Source: Collinsella aerofaciens (GTDB lineage Bacteria > Actinomycetota > Coriobacteriia > Coriobacteriales > Coriobacteriaceae). From it: DNA of 64,000 bases. Location: contig NZ_CP084004.1 of NCBI RefSeq assembly GCF_020181355.1, positions 1,798,001 through 1,862,000 on the forward strand, read 5' to 3'. A model generated the notes under the pieces. It worked only from the letters and a program-made list of their open reading frames with translations, was not told the DNA's origin and searched no databases. A program made the translations under genes and the position numbers. How positions within the stretch are numbered: the stretch's first letter is position 1; each line of letters begins with the position of its first letter. Positions 16,995-25,469 of this stretch are shown here, piece by piece.

Positions 16995-18420
16995 TGCTTC
17001 CGATCCGCGCCAGCCGAATCGTACACAGCAGCCGGCGTCGCGCCCTGCCCAGCCTGGCCAGCGTCCGGCACAGCCGACGCAGCACGCAGCTCAGCCTGCC
17101 GCGCGCCCGGCGCAGTCCTTCTCTCGTTCGGCCCAACCTGTTCAACGGACGGGTCAGCAGCCTTCTGCTCGTTCGGTTCAGCATTCGGCTTCTCACGCGG
17201 CTCAGCAGCCCACTGCTCGTACGGCCCAGCCTGCAGGCGGCACCCGCTTTAAGCAGCAGGCACCTACCCAGCGAACGCAGGCCCCCCAATCGCATTCGCA
17301 TCACGCTCGTGGTTCGCATGGCGTTGCTCCGGCGACCCGCTCGAGCTACAACACGCATGCTCGTCGCGGTGCTCAAAAGAAAAGCTCCCCGGTGCCTATG
17401 ATTATCGGTGGCGTCGTCGCCGTGCTTGCGCTTGTCGCGATCGTTTTCTTTGTCGTGCCAGCCGTCAAGGGCTTCTTTGGCGGTGAGGATGCGAAAGTCG
17501 CTGCTGGCCAGCAAGTTACTATCACGATTCCCGACGGTGCCTCGGGCGATACTATCGCCTCGATTCTCTCTGAGAACCATATCGTCGAAAATCCCAAGGA
17601 TTACTATGCGGCGGTGAAAAAGCTCAACGCCGATATGTCGCTCAAGCCTGGTGATTATTCGTTCACCACACTCATGGATGCGACCAAGGTTGTTCAGCAG
17701 CTCATGGAAGGCCCCAACGCGGGCTCCAATGCGCTGACTATCCCTGAGGGCCTAACGGTCGATCAAGTCGCCGACCGTGTGGCCCAGGCCTACGACAGCA
17801 TCTCTAAGGAAGACTTCCTCAACCAGGCCAAGGCCTCCAACTACGTTGACGACTATAGCTTCCTTAAGGGCGCCGCCAACGATTCGCTCGAGGGTTTCTT
17901 GTTCCCCAAGACCTATTCGCTGGGCGATTCGCCGACGGCCGATGACGTGATTCGCGCCATGCTCGATCAGTTTAAGACCGAGTACAAGTCGCTTGACTTT
18001 GCGAGCTGCGAAGCCAAGATCAAGGAACGCTACGGCGTGGAGATGTCCGACTACGACATCGTCAACTTGGCCTCTATCGTTGAGCGCGAGGGCCTCAACG
18101 CCGATCAACGTGCGCACGTGGCCTCGGTCTTCTACAACCGCCTTGCCGGCAAACTCGACGGTCTGCGCTATCTCAACAGCGATGCGACCATGATGTATGT
18201 CACCGGTGGCGAGGTTACCGCCGACGACCTGCAGAGCGATAGTCCGTATAACACCTATAAGCACGAGGGCCTACCGCCCACGCCCATCTGCTCTCCGTCG
18301 CTCGAGGCACTCAAGGCCACGCTTGAGCCGACCGACTCCGATGACCTGTATTTCTACATTACGCAGGACGAGGAGTACTTCTCGCAAACCTACGAAGAGC
18401 ATCAACAGTCTTGGAATTAG
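16987..18420 (+). CDS. mltG: Endolytic murein transglycosylase MltG
   Basis: This 477-residue membrane-anchored protein terminates nascent peptidoglycan glycan strands. A low-complexity cytoplasmic tail (residues 1-130) is rich in Gln, Pro, Ala and Arg, with repeated xRxAQPxQ units. It precedes a single transmembrane helix (about 136-160). The extracytoplasmic YceG domain includes a LysM-like start (ITIPDGASGDTIASILSENH), the catalytic Glu region ASIVEREG and the YNTYKHEGLPPTPICSPS signature. The start ATG 16987 follows GAGGAGG and lies inside the ruvX end. The long repetitive tail is longer than in most MltG proteins. Confidence 0.93.
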   Translation: MPSASDPRQPNRTQQPASRPAQPGQRPAQPTQHAAQPAARPAQSFSRSAQPVQRTGQQPSARSVQHSASHAAQQPTARTAQPAGGTRFKQQAPTQRTQAPQSHSHHARGSHGVAPATRSSYNTHARRGAQKKSSPVPMIIGGVVAVLALVAIVFFVVPAVKGFFGGEDAKVAAGQQVTITIPDGASGDTIASILSENHIVENPKDYYAAVKKLNADMSLKPGDYSFTTLMDATKVVQQLMEGPNAGSNALTIPEGLTVDQVADRVAQAYDSISKEDFLNQAKASNYVDDYSFLKGAANDSLEGFLFPKTYSLGDSPTADDVIRAMLDQFKTEYKSLDFASCEAKIKERYGVEMSDYDIVNLASIVEREGLNADQRAHVASVFYNRLAGKLDGLRYLNSDATMMYVTGGEVTADDLQSDSPYNTYKHEGLPPTPICSPSLEALKATLEPTDSDDLYFYITQDEEYFSQTYEEHQQSWN

Positions 18421-18421
18421 C

Positions 18422-18919
18422 ATGAGGATTTTTAGCCCCAAACGATACGTTGCCTCGGTCGATCGCATCGACCTTAATACCCTCTGGGCCGACGGCAAAC
18501 GCGCCATTCTGCTCGATCGCGATAACACCCTGGTGCCGCGCGACACCGAGCAGGTCCCCGCCGCGATTTCCGCTTGGCTCGACGCCGCCCGCGCCAAAGG
18601 CTTTAAGCTGTGCATGGTGTCCAATAACTGGCATCGCGACCAGGTCATGGCATCGGCACGCGAGCTGGGACTCGAGGCCATCAGCCACGCCATGAAGCCG
18701 GCGCCGTTTGCCCTCAAGGCGGGTCTTAAGCGCCTCGGCGCCACGGCCGACGAGGCGGTGCTGATCGGTGATCAGCTCTACACGGACGTGTGGAGCGGCA
18801 ACTTCGCCGGCGTCGATACCATCCTGGTAAAGCCGCAGGCCACGCAGGACCTGTGGTATACGCAGATCTTCCGTATCTTTGAGCGCCGGGCCCTGCGCGA
18901 CCTTCCCTGCGAGGAATAG
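18422..18919 (+). CDS. YqeG-family HAD-IIIA phosphatase
   Basis: This 165-residue haloacid dehalogenase protein has the nucleophile motif AILLDRDNTLVP, in which the canonical DxDxT is a DRDNT variant. Motif II is CMVSNNW, a Lys-containing AMKPAPFAL motif III, and the acidic motif IV IGDQLYTDVWSGN. This matches the YqeG group of phosphatases found beside shikimate and ribosome-assembly genes in Gram-positives. Its start is one base after the mltG stop and aroK follows nine bases later, so the genes are one operon. Its substrate is unknown. Confidence 0.85.
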   Translation: MRIFSPKRYVASVDRIDLNTLWADGKRAILLDRDNTLVPRDTEQVPAAISAWLDAARAKGFKLCMVSNNWHRDQVMASARELGLEAISHAMKPAPFALKAGLKRLGATADEAVLIGDQLYTDVWSGNFAGVDTILVKPQATQDLWYTQIFRIFERRALRDLPCEE

Positions 18920-18927
18920 GTCTCGTC

Positions 18928-19461
18928 ATGTCCCAGCACACCAAACACGGCTGCGACCATATCTTCTTTATCGGCTTTTTGGGCGCGGGCAAATCGACGC
19001 TCGCGCGCAACGTCGGCACTATGTTCAAGCGGCGTTTTATCGATACCGACCGACTGGTCGTGCGCCGTTGCGGTAAGTCGGTAACCGAGATTTTTGAGAC
19101 CGAGGGCGAGGATCGTTTTCGCGAGCTCGAGACCTCGGCGCTCCGTTCGCTCCAAAGTGAGCGCAGCCTGTTGGTTTCGTGCGGGGGCGGCATTGTCGAG
19201 ACGCCGGTGAATATTGAGCTGATGCACGAAATGGGTACGTGCGTGTACCTCGAGGGCGACTTTGAGGATTCGATTCGCCAGATTCGTCGGTCCGACACGC
19301 GCCCCGATTTCCGCTCGCCCGAGCATGCCGCGCGCTTGTTTGAGCATCGCCGTCCGCTGTATCGCCAGGCCGCCGACCTTACCCTTGATATTCGCAACAA
19401 GTCCTTCGAGGACGTTTCCTACCTTTGTGCCGAGATGCTTTTGGAGCGTGGGCTGCTATGA
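18928..19461 (+). CDS. aroK: Shikimate kinase
   Basis: This 177-residue nucleoside-kinase-fold enzyme phosphorylates shikimate at the 3-hydroxyl. Walker A is IGFLGAGKSTLARN. The shikimate-binding residues are in DTDRLVVRRCGKSVTEIFETEGEDRFRELE, followed by SCGGGIV and the lid/base RRPLYRQAADL. All key motifs are intact, unlike the adjacent aroB-like gene, with which it overlaps by four bases. It lies in the mltG-yqeG-aroK-aroB run. Confidence 0.9.
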   Translation: MSQHTKHGCDHIFFIGFLGAGKSTLARNVGTMFKRRFIDTDRLVVRRCGKSVTEIFETEGEDRFRELETSALRSLQSERSLLVSCGGGIVETPVNIELMHEMGTCVYLEGDFEDSIRQIRRSDTRPDFRSPEHAARLFEHRRPLYRQAADLTLDIRNKSFEDVSYLCAEMLLERGLL

Positions 19462-20567
19462 TTCGCCGTCAACTGATCAATTTCCAAAACCGCAGCGTCG
19501 ATGTCCGTGTCGGATTGGGTGCGTTCGATGAACTGTCGCGTATGTTTGCCTCGGCCGTGGGCAAGCCTAAGCGCGCGATGGTCGTTTGGAACACCGCCAC
19601 ATCCGAGCGTTTTGGTGAAGTCGTCGAGCATGCGCTGGTCGACGCCGGTTTTGCCGTGTCGCCGCTAGTCCTCGAGGTTTCGCCTGCTGGTGCCACGCTT
19701 GCTGATGCCGATGCTATCTTTGGCGCCCTGACTGCCAATGGCATTACCTGTGACGATCTGGTTGTCGCCGTTGGCGATGCCGCAACCTGCTCGGTTGTTA
19801 GCTGGTGTGCCAATCAGTGGTGCGGCCGCACCGAGTGCGCGTTGCTGCCGACGACCTTCGACGCCATGCTCACGGTCGCGACGACCATGAAGCCGCTCGT
19901 CGCTTCGTCGGCCAATGCGCTTCCCGCTATCGCGTTCCGTCCTGAGCCGGGCTTGGTCGTGTGTGACCTCGACCTTGTTCGCGAGGCGGACCCCGAGTAC
20001 CTCAAGCTCGGCTATGTGGTACTTGTTGGTACCATGCTTTCGAGCAGCAAGTCCCGCTGGAATCAGTTTACTGAGACCGTTCCCGAGATTCTCGCGGGCG
20101 AGGAGGTCGCGCTCGTCAATGCAGTTCAATGGTCTCAGACTGCCCGTAAGGACGTACTGATGGCCACGAACCCGAGCGCCCGCCATGCGCTCGATTTTGG
20201 CAAGACGGGGGAGCGTACTCTGCGCGCTTGCTTGGGCGATGCTGCTTCGCAGGTTCCTGCCTATCAGCTGTTATCCGAGGGCATGCGCTTTGAGGCGCGC
20301 CTAGCACATGATGCCTGCGACTTCGATATCGATTACGTCTTTGAGGTCGATGACTGCCTGGAGGACTTTGGTATCGAGGAACTTGCCTTCGATCTGGAGC
20401 CTGCCGTATATATCGAGGAGTTCCGCAAGCAGCAGTTCGCTCGCTCGAACCGCAGCATGTTGCCGCTGCCCGCGGCACTCGGCGCCATTCGTCTAACGAG
20501 CGTTGAGGACGAGGTTCTTGAGCGCCATGCTCACGCCTACTTGGCTTCTCGCAAAGAACTTCTCTAA
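19458..20567 (+). CDS. 3-dehydroquinate synthase-like protein lacking catalytic residues
   Basis: This intact 369-residue reading frame aligns along its length to AroB, for example LVLEVSPAGATLADADAIFGAL, LPTTFDAMLT and VVCDLDLV. The diagnostic residues are gone. The NAD-binding GGGxxGD is AVGDAATCS. SVGGKT is replaced by VATTMKP, and the GLAEVIK zinc-ligand Glu by KLGYVVLV. The GHTxGH zinc-ligand His is a GKTGER, and HGEAV is absent. By family knowledge AroB needs NAD and a divalent metal held by one Glu and two His, so this copy should not catalyse the reaction. It may be a pseudoenzyme or a new activity on the same fold. It is cotranslated with an intact aroK. Start ATG 19458 overlaps the aroK stop. 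Confidence 0.8.
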   Translation: MIRRQLINFQNRSVDVRVGLGAFDELSRMFASAVGKPKRAMVVWNTATSERFGEVVEHALVDAGFAVSPLVLEVSPAGATLADADAIFGALTANGITCDDLVVAVGDAATCSVVSWCANQWCGRTECALLPTTFDAMLTVATTMKPLVASSANALPAIAFRPEPGLVVCDLDLVREADPEYLKLGYVVLVGTMLSSSKSRWNQFTETVPEILAGEEVALVNAVQWSQTARKDVLMATNPSARHALDFGKTGERTLRACLGDAASQVPAYQLLSEGMRFEARLAHDACDFDIDYVFEVDDCLEDFGIEELAFDLEPAVYIEEFRKQQFARSNRSMLPLPAALGAIRLTSVEDEVLERHAHAYLASRKELL

Positions 20568-20570
20568 GAT

Positions 20571-20690
20571 TTATTGACATCCATCGTCTTTCGTATCATG
20601 TTGTGGGACGGGTTTCCAATCGGTTGCGGATCGCATGCGATTCCGACGTTCGGTTGAGACCCGTCCCGTCTTTATAGAGACAATAAGAAA
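20571..20690 (+). promoter_or_regulatory. Promoter and structured leader of the M24 peptidase gene
   Basis: TTATTG (20571-20576) and TATCAT (20594-20599) are spaced 17 bases apart; a TTGACA at 20574 gives only 14. The transcript then enters GGGACGGGT ... ACCCGTCCC (about 20607-20670), which encloses a second palindrome around GGATCGCATGCGATTCC. Only a short GTCTTTATAG follows, so it is a weak attenuator or a 5'-stabilising structure. The AAGAAAGGA ribosome site is outside the stem. Confidence 0.45.
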
Positions 20691-20699
20691 GGAATCTGC

Positions 20700-21830
20700 A
20701 TGTCTGAGATTGCTGCCGGTCCTGCCGGTCGTATCGAACGTGTCCGTGCCCTGATGGTCGAGCGCGGCTACGACGCTATCGTGGTACGCGACGAGGCCAA
20801 TCTTCGTTGGCTCACGGGCGTGAAGGGCGTCTTCGACTACACCTTCGAGTTCCCGCACGCGGCGTTTATTACGGCTGACCAGTGCCTGTTCCATACCGAC
20901 TCGCGCTACCTCAACAGCTTTGAGGAGAACACGCCCGCCGGCAGCCCCTGGGTCTACGACATGGACGAGGGCACCATCCCCGGTTGGGTCGCCGGCAAAA
21001 TCGCGGCCAACAAGTGCCGCGTCTGCGCTGTCGAGGACGACATGCAGATCAACTTCTATCAGGGTATTCAGCGTGGTCTGGAGGATCATTCCGTCGCCTG
21101 CATGCTGCCGCTGATGCATGCCGACATTCGCAAGATGCGCGCCATCAAGGACGCCGAGGAGATCGAGCTCATGCGCCATGCGCAGTCGATCACCGACGCC
21201 GCCTTCCAGCACATGCTCGGCTTTATTAAGCCTGGTATGACCGAGAAGCAGGTTCGCAACGAGCTCGAGAACTTTATGTTCGCCAACGGCGCCGATAGCC
21301 TTGCCTTCGGCTCCATCGTGGCGAGCGGTCCCAACACCGCCAACCCGCATGCCGTGCCGAGCGACCGCGTGATCGAGAAGGGCGATTTCGTTCTCATGGA
21401 TTATGGCGCGGGTTATTGCGATTACCGCTCCGACATGACGCGCACTGTCGTGATGGGCGAGCCCACCCAGGAGCAGCTCGACCTGTACGCACTCGTGCGC
21501 CGTACGCACGAGGAGTGCGTCGCCGCCATCCATCCGGGCGTTGAGGGCAACGACATTTTCAAGCTTTCCAAGAAGATCATCGGCGATGCCGGCTATGGCG
21601 ATTACTACAACCATGGTCTGGGTCACGGCGTCGGTATCGACATCCACGAGCTGCCCAACTTTAACCGCAGCAAGAACACCATCGCGATCGGCTCAGTTAT
21701 CACCATGGAGCCCGGCGTGTACCTGCCCGGTGTGGGCGGCGTGCGCCTGGAGGACTACGGCGTCGTCACCGAGAACGGATATGAGCCCTTCACCAAGACC
21801 CCGCACGACCTGCACGTCATCGATTGCTAG
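20700..21830 (+). CDS. M24-family Xaa-Pro aminopeptidase
   Basis: This 376-residue pita-bread metallopeptidase removes N-terminal residues ahead of proline. A creatinase-like N-terminal domain (residues 1-140) precedes the catalytic domain. The five metal ligands are visible: Asp in [10 protein letters not shown], Asp in RSDMTRT, His in [13 protein letters not shown], Glu in TMEPGVYL and Glu in RLEDYGV. An AAGAAAGGA ribosome site lies before the ATG. It is often found just upstream of efp, as here. Prolidase versus aminopeptidase P specificity cannot be settled by sequence alone. Confidence 0.9.
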   Translation: MSEIAAGPAGRIERVRALMVERGYDAIVVRDEANLRWLTGVKGVFDYTFEFPHAAFITADQCLFHTDSRYLNSFEENTPAGSPWVYDMDEGTIPGWVAGKIAANKCRVCAVEDDMQINFYQGIQRGLEDHSVACMLPLMHADIRKMRAIKDAEEIELMRHAQSITDAAFQHMLGFIKPGMTEKQVRNELENFMFANGADSLAFGSIVASGPNTANPHAVPSDRVIEKGDFVLMDYGAGYCDYRSDMTRTVVMGEPTQEQLDLYALVRRTHEECVAAIHPGVEGNDIFKLSKKIIGDAGYGDYYNHGLGHGVGIDIHELPNFNRSKNTIAIGSVITMEPGVYLPGVGGVRLEDYGVVTENGYEPFTKTPHDLHVIDC

Positions 21831-21849
21831 CCCATTTCGATAGATTTTT

Positions 21850-21896
21850 GGGGCGGGGCGTCCGAAATGATTCGGGCGCCCCGCGTTCTCTTTTTA
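21850..21896 (+). terminator. Terminator after the M24 peptidase gene
   Basis: GCGGGGCGTCCGAA pairs with TTCGGGCGCCCCGC around ATGA, followed by GTTCTCTTTTT. It separates the peptidase gene from efp. Confidence 0.8.
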
Positions 21897-21989
21897 TGCG
21901 CTCGCTGCAGGCGCCGTCTGCAAGTGTATAATTTCGGTCGTATGTAATTTGGACGCTTGTGCGTTCTGCCCATAACAAGAAAGGTCGCT

Positions 21990-22553
21990 ATGCCTACCAT
22001 TTCTACCGCCGACTTCAAGAACGGCCTCGGTCTCCGCATTAAGGACAAGGTCTACACCATCGTCGAGTTCCAGCATGTCAAGCCGGGCAAGGGCGGCGCG
22101 TTTGTGCGCTACAAGACCCGCGACATCAAGAGCGGCCGCGTCGTCGAGAACACCTGCAACGCCGGCACCAAGTTCGAGAGCGTCATGCTCACCACCCGTG
22201 AGTTCCAGTACCTCTACAACGATGGTACCGACTACATCTTCATGGACAATGAGTCCTATGAGCAGGTTCCCGTTCCCGAGGACATGGTGGGCGAGAACTC
22301 CAAGTGGCTGCGCGAGAATGACATCTGCCAGCTGCTCTTCGCCGACGATGAGCTCATGGGCGTGACCCCGCCGATGTTCATCGAGACCACCATCGTCCAG
22401 ACCGACCCGGGCTTTAAGGGCGATACCGTCCAGGGTTCCACCAAGCCGGCCACGATCGACACCGGCGCTGTCATCCAGGTCCCCATGTACCTCAACGAGG
22501 GCGAGGTCATCAAGGTTGACACCCGCGACGGCAAGTTCGTCTCCCGCGTTTAG
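21990..22553 (+). CDS. efp: Elongation factor P
   Basis: This 187-residue, three-domain translation factor relieves ribosome stalling at proline runs. The KOW-like N-terminal domain holds the loop KPGKGGAFVRYKTRD, whose Lys in GKGG is the position modified in other bacteria. The C-terminal OB domains include VQTDPGFKGDT and a terminal GEVIKVDTRDGKFVSRV, the EF-P signature. ATG 21990 follows AAGAAAGG. It begins the efp-asp23-nusB-xseB-tlyA-nadK-recN series. Confidence 0.95.
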   Translation: MPTISTADFKNGLGLRIKDKVYTIVEFQHVKPGKGGAFVRYKTRDIKSGRVVENTCNAGTKFESVMLTTREFQYLYNDGTDYIFMDNESYEQVPVPEDMVGENSKWLRENDICQLLFADDELMGVTPPMFIETTIVQTDPGFKGDTVQGSTKPATIDTGAVIQVPMYLNEGEVIKVDTRDGKFVSRV

Positions 22554-22577
22554 CAACCAACTCTTCTAGGAGGACTC

Positions 22578-22940
22578 ATGCCCCAAGAAATCAAGATTGA
22601 CGGCATCGGCATTTCGCCCGATGTTCTGACCGCCATCGTCTCGCGCGCCGTGTCCGATGTCGAGGGCATCGCCTCCGTTGGCGTCAAGGACCTTGCCACT
22701 AATCTTGTCTCCATGATGCTCTCGTCCAAGGCCCCGGCTTCCGAGCCGGCTGTCGAGGCCGAGGTCGTTGGCGACAAGCTCGCACTCACCGTGCGTGTCG
22801 TGGCGTTCTTTGGCTATCCGTTCAAGAAACTCGCCGAGGCCGTTCGCGCTGCCGTGGTCGCTGCCATCGATGCCCAGGTTGGCGTTGAGGTTGAGCGTGT
22901 TGACGTTTGCATCGACGGCCTCGTTTTCCCCAAGGAGTAA
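22578..22940 (+). CDS. Asp23/Gls24 family envelope stress protein
   Basis: This 120-residue protein has the Asp23 fold pattern: ISPDVLTAIVSRAVSDVEGIASVG near the start and a C-terminal VGVEVERVDVCIDGLVF. Members are membrane-associated alkaline-shock or envelope proteins. The usual position between efp and nusB is kept. A TAGGAGGACTC ribosome site precedes the ATG, and the gene ends three bases before the nusB start. Confidence 0.85.
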   Translation: MPQEIKIDGIGISPDVLTAIVSRAVSDVEGIASVGVKDLATNLVSMMLSSKAPASEPAVEAEVVGDKLALTVRVVAFFGYPFKKLAEAVRAAVVAAIDAQVGVEVERVDVCIDGLVFPKE

Positions 22941-22943
22941 CCT

Positions 22944-23531
22944 TTGAGCCTTAAGGTTTATCGCGGGCGTACGCTTGCCCGCAGTCAGGCGCTGCAGCTG
23001 CTGTTCCAGGCCGAGGCCACGGACAGCCCGCTCGAGCGCGTCCTCGAGGGTGATTTCCTGATCTCGAAGGGTCCCCTCGACCCCTATGCGCTGGAGCTGT
23101 GCCGCGGTGCCTACGAGCATATCGACCGCATCGACTGCGCTCTGCGCTCCGTTGCCAAGAACTGGGATCTTATGCGCATGCCCGGTGCCGACCGCAATCT
23201 GCTGCGTATCGCCGTTTACGAGATGCGTTTCCTCACCGACGAGGAGGTCTCGGACGCCATCGTGATCAACGAGGCCGTCGAGCTTGCCAAGGCCTATAGC
23301 ACCGACCAGTCCGCGTCGTTCGTCAACGGCGTGCTGGGCAAGATCGCTCGCAGCGAGGAGCTGCCGGGCGAGGACCTATACCAGGAGCTGCTGGCCGAGG
23401 ATCGCGCTCGCGAGGAGGCACAGGCTGCCGAGGCTGCCGCTAAGGTTGCGGTTGCCCAGGCTGAGGCTGGTGTGTTGGCCGAGGATGCGGACGCTGCTGA
23501 GGCCGTCGAGGCCGACTCCGTCGAGGAGTAG
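22944..23531 (+). CDS. nusB: Transcription antitermination factor NusB
   Basis: This 195-residue all-helical factor acts with NusE (S10) on rRNA antitermination. It begins with YRGRTLARSQALQLLFQAE, contains WDLMRMPGADRNLLRIAVYEM and the VSDAIVINEAVELAKAYSTDQSASFVNGVLGK signature. The C-terminal 50 residues are an Ala/Glu-rich extension (AQAAEAAAKVAVAQAEAG) beyond the conserved fold. The start is TTG 22944, after CAAGGAG. Confidence 0.92.
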   Translation: MSLKVYRGRTLARSQALQLLFQAEATDSPLERVLEGDFLISKGPLDPYALELCRGAYEHIDRIDCALRSVAKNWDLMRMPGADRNLLRIAVYEMRFLTDEEVSDAIVINEAVELAKAYSTDQSASFVNGVLGKIARSEELPGEDLYQELLAEDRAREEAQAAEAAAKVAVAQAEAGVLAEDADAAEAVEADSVEE

Positions 23532-23533
23532 CC

Positions 23534-23773
23534 ATGCCAGAGGGTTCTGTCCGTAACTTTGATGAGATTTCGGACCGTCTGGATCAGATCATCGCTACCG
23601 TTCGCTCCAAGGATACCTCCTTGGAGCGTTCGCTCGATTTGTTTGACGAAGCGATTGAGCTGGGCTCCCGCGCGGTCGATATGGTCGACAAGTTTGAGTT
23701 GACGCCGCGTGAGGCCGACAAGCTCGAGCAGGAATACGATGAGGATGCGGCAAACGAATCCCAGGATAGCTAG
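23534..23773 (+). CDS. xseB: Exodeoxyribonuclease VII small subunit
   Basis: This 79-residue helical protein has the XseB pattern NFDEISDRLDQIIATVRSKD, SLERSLDLFDEAIELGSRA. It is the small partner of the large exonuclease subunit XseA. No xseA is present in this window, so the large subunit must be encoded elsewhere or be missing. It starts two bases after the nusB stop. Confidence 0.85.
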   Translation: MPEGSVRNFDEISDRLDQIIATVRSKDTSLERSLDLFDEAIELGSRAVDMVDKFELTPREADKLEQEYDEDAANESQDS

Positions 23774-23799
23774 GCCGCATCTCCGGATACGAATGGTTG

Positions 23800-24612
23800 A
23801 TGGCATTCATGAAACGCGTGCGTCTTGATGACGAACTGATTTCACAGGGCATCTGCGCCGATCGCGCGGATGCCCTTCGCACTCTTATGGCCGGCTTGGT
23901 CTCGAGTGGCGGTGAGCGCTTGACTTCGCCGGGCCTCAAGGTGATCCCGGGGCTGCCGCTGCATGTGAAGGGGCGCATTCCCTATGTTGGCCGCGGCGGT
24001 CTTAAGCTCGAAGGCGCGCTTGATGCGTTTGGCATCAATCCGACGGGCCTTGCCTGTCTGGATGTGGGCTGCTCTACCGGCGGCTTTACCGATTGTCTGC
24101 TCAAGCGCGGAGCTGCGACCGTTGTCTCGGTGGACGTGGGTCGCGCCCAGTTCGATTGGTCGTTGCGCCAGGACGATCGCGTGACGCTGCATGAGCGCAC
24201 AAACGTGACGCAGCTGCCTGAGCTTGGCTATGCCGGCACTATCGACCTGGCTGTGTGTGATGTCTCGTTTACCAGCATCGCGAACATTATCGATGCGGTA
24301 CTGGCGTGCCTGGCGCCTACGGGTGCATTCTGCACGCTCGTAAAGCCGCAGTTTGAGGCTCCGGCGGCGCTGGTGGGCGAGGGCGGCATTGTGACCGATC
24401 CCGCCGTGCGCCGCGATACACTCGTGGCGGCGGTTGAACTCTTTGCTGCCAAGGGCCTGTTCCCGGTCGATGTGTGCGTGTCGCCCATTCATGGTGCCAA
24501 GGGCAACGTTGAGTTTTTCCTGTACGGCACGAGATTTGACCCCGGCGATCGCTCGCAAGACGAGCTGCAATCCCAGGTATCGGTTATGAGCGAGAAAGCT
24601 GCAACGCTATGA
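23800..24612 (+). CDS. tlyA: TlyA-family rRNA (cytidine-2'-O)-methyltransferase / hemolysin-like
   Basis: This 270-residue protein has an N-terminal S4 RNA-binding domain (RVRLDDELISQGICADRADA) and a C-terminal FtsJ-like SAM methyltransferase domain (CLDVGCSTGGFTDCLLKRGA). Its catalytic-region motifs are AVCDVSFTSI and LVKPQFEA. TlyA methylates 16S and 23S rRNA cytidines. The start may be TTG 23797, ATG 23800 or ATG 23809; 23800 is chosen. It overlaps nadK by four bases. Confidence 0.88.
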   Translation: MAFMKRVRLDDELISQGICADRADALRTLMAGLVSSGGERLTSPGLKVIPGLPLHVKGRIPYVGRGGLKLEGALDAFGINPTGLACLDVGCSTGGFTDCLLKRGAATVVSVDVGRAQFDWSLRQDDRVTLHERTNVTQLPELGYAGTIDLAVCDVSFTSIANIIDAVLACLAPTGAFCTLVKPQFEAPAALVGEGGIVTDPAVRRDTLVAAVELFAAKGLFPVDVCVSPIHGAKGNVEFFLYGTRFDPGDRSQDELQSQVSVMSEKAATL

Positions 24613-25469
24613 AGGTCTTTCTGGTTCCCAATTACTACAAGCAAGAGGCGGTCGAGAGCGGCCTGATGCTCGAGCTTTGGCTGACTCGCCAGGGCTATGA
24701 GGTCGCATGGGCTGCCGACCAGCGATCCAAGATTCAGAGCACGCCTGATATTGACGGCTCCGATCTGGTCATTACGCTCGGCGGCGACGGTACGTTGCTG
24801 CGCGCTGCCCGCATCCTCAACCATCGTGAGATTCCTATCCTCGGTCTTTCCTATGGTCACCTGGGCTTTCTAACTGCTGCGAGCCCCGAGGAGCGCGACA
24901 TCCTGCAGGTCGTGAGCGACGCCCTGTCCGGTGAGCTGCACGTGAGCCGTCGCGCCACCATCGCCGCGGATATCGTGTCCGTGCGCGAAGACGGTACGAA
25001 GGATGTCGTGCGCACCTTCGCCCTCAACGACATGGCGCTTACCCGCGGTCCGCTGTCCGATATGGTCGAGTTCGACATCACGGTGTCCGGCCATCATATC
25101 GACCGTCTGCGTGGCGACGGCGTGGTCGTGTCCACGGCGACTGGTTCTACGGGTTACGCGCTCAGTGCCGGTGGCCCCATCGTGAGCCCCGACTATACGG
25201 GCATGGTCTGCGTACCCATTGCGCCGCACACCATTCAGGCTCGTGCCTTTTTGACCTCGCCGAGTGATGTCGTCGAAATCTTTATGTCCGATGATCGCCC
25301 GAGCGTTCCGGCGATCGCTATCGATGGACAGTTTATTACCTGCGATGGCACCGTTGAGAGCGTGGCGGTGCGCCGCGGGCCCGGAGATGTGTTGCTGCTG
25401 GATTACGGCCCCGAGAGCTTCTATAACTCGGTGAGCCGCGTATTCTACGGAGTCCGTCATGATCGATGA
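24609..25469 (+). CDS. nadK: NAD kinase
   Basis: This 286-residue enzyme phosphorylates NAD to NADP. The GGDGT signature lies in VITLGGDGTLLRAAR, with LGLSYGHLGFL following. The C-terminal beta-sandwich contains GDGVVVSTATGSTGYALSAGGPIV, the NAD-binding site. It sits between tlyA and recN with overlaps at both ends, the standard Gram-positive order. Confidence 0.95.
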   Translation: MKVFLVPNYYKQEAVESGLMLELWLTRQGYEVAWAADQRSKIQSTPDIDGSDLVITLGGDGTLLRAARILNHREIPILGLSYGHLGFLTAASPEERDILQVVSDALSGELHVSRRATIAADIVSVREDGTKDVVRTFALNDMALTRGPLSDMVEFDITVSGHHIDRLRGDGVVVSTATGSTGYALSAGGPIVSPDYTGMVCVPIAPHTIQARAFLTSPSDVVEIFMSDDRPSVPAIAIDGQFITCDGTVESVAVRRGPGDVLLLDYGPESFYNSVSRVFYGVRHDR

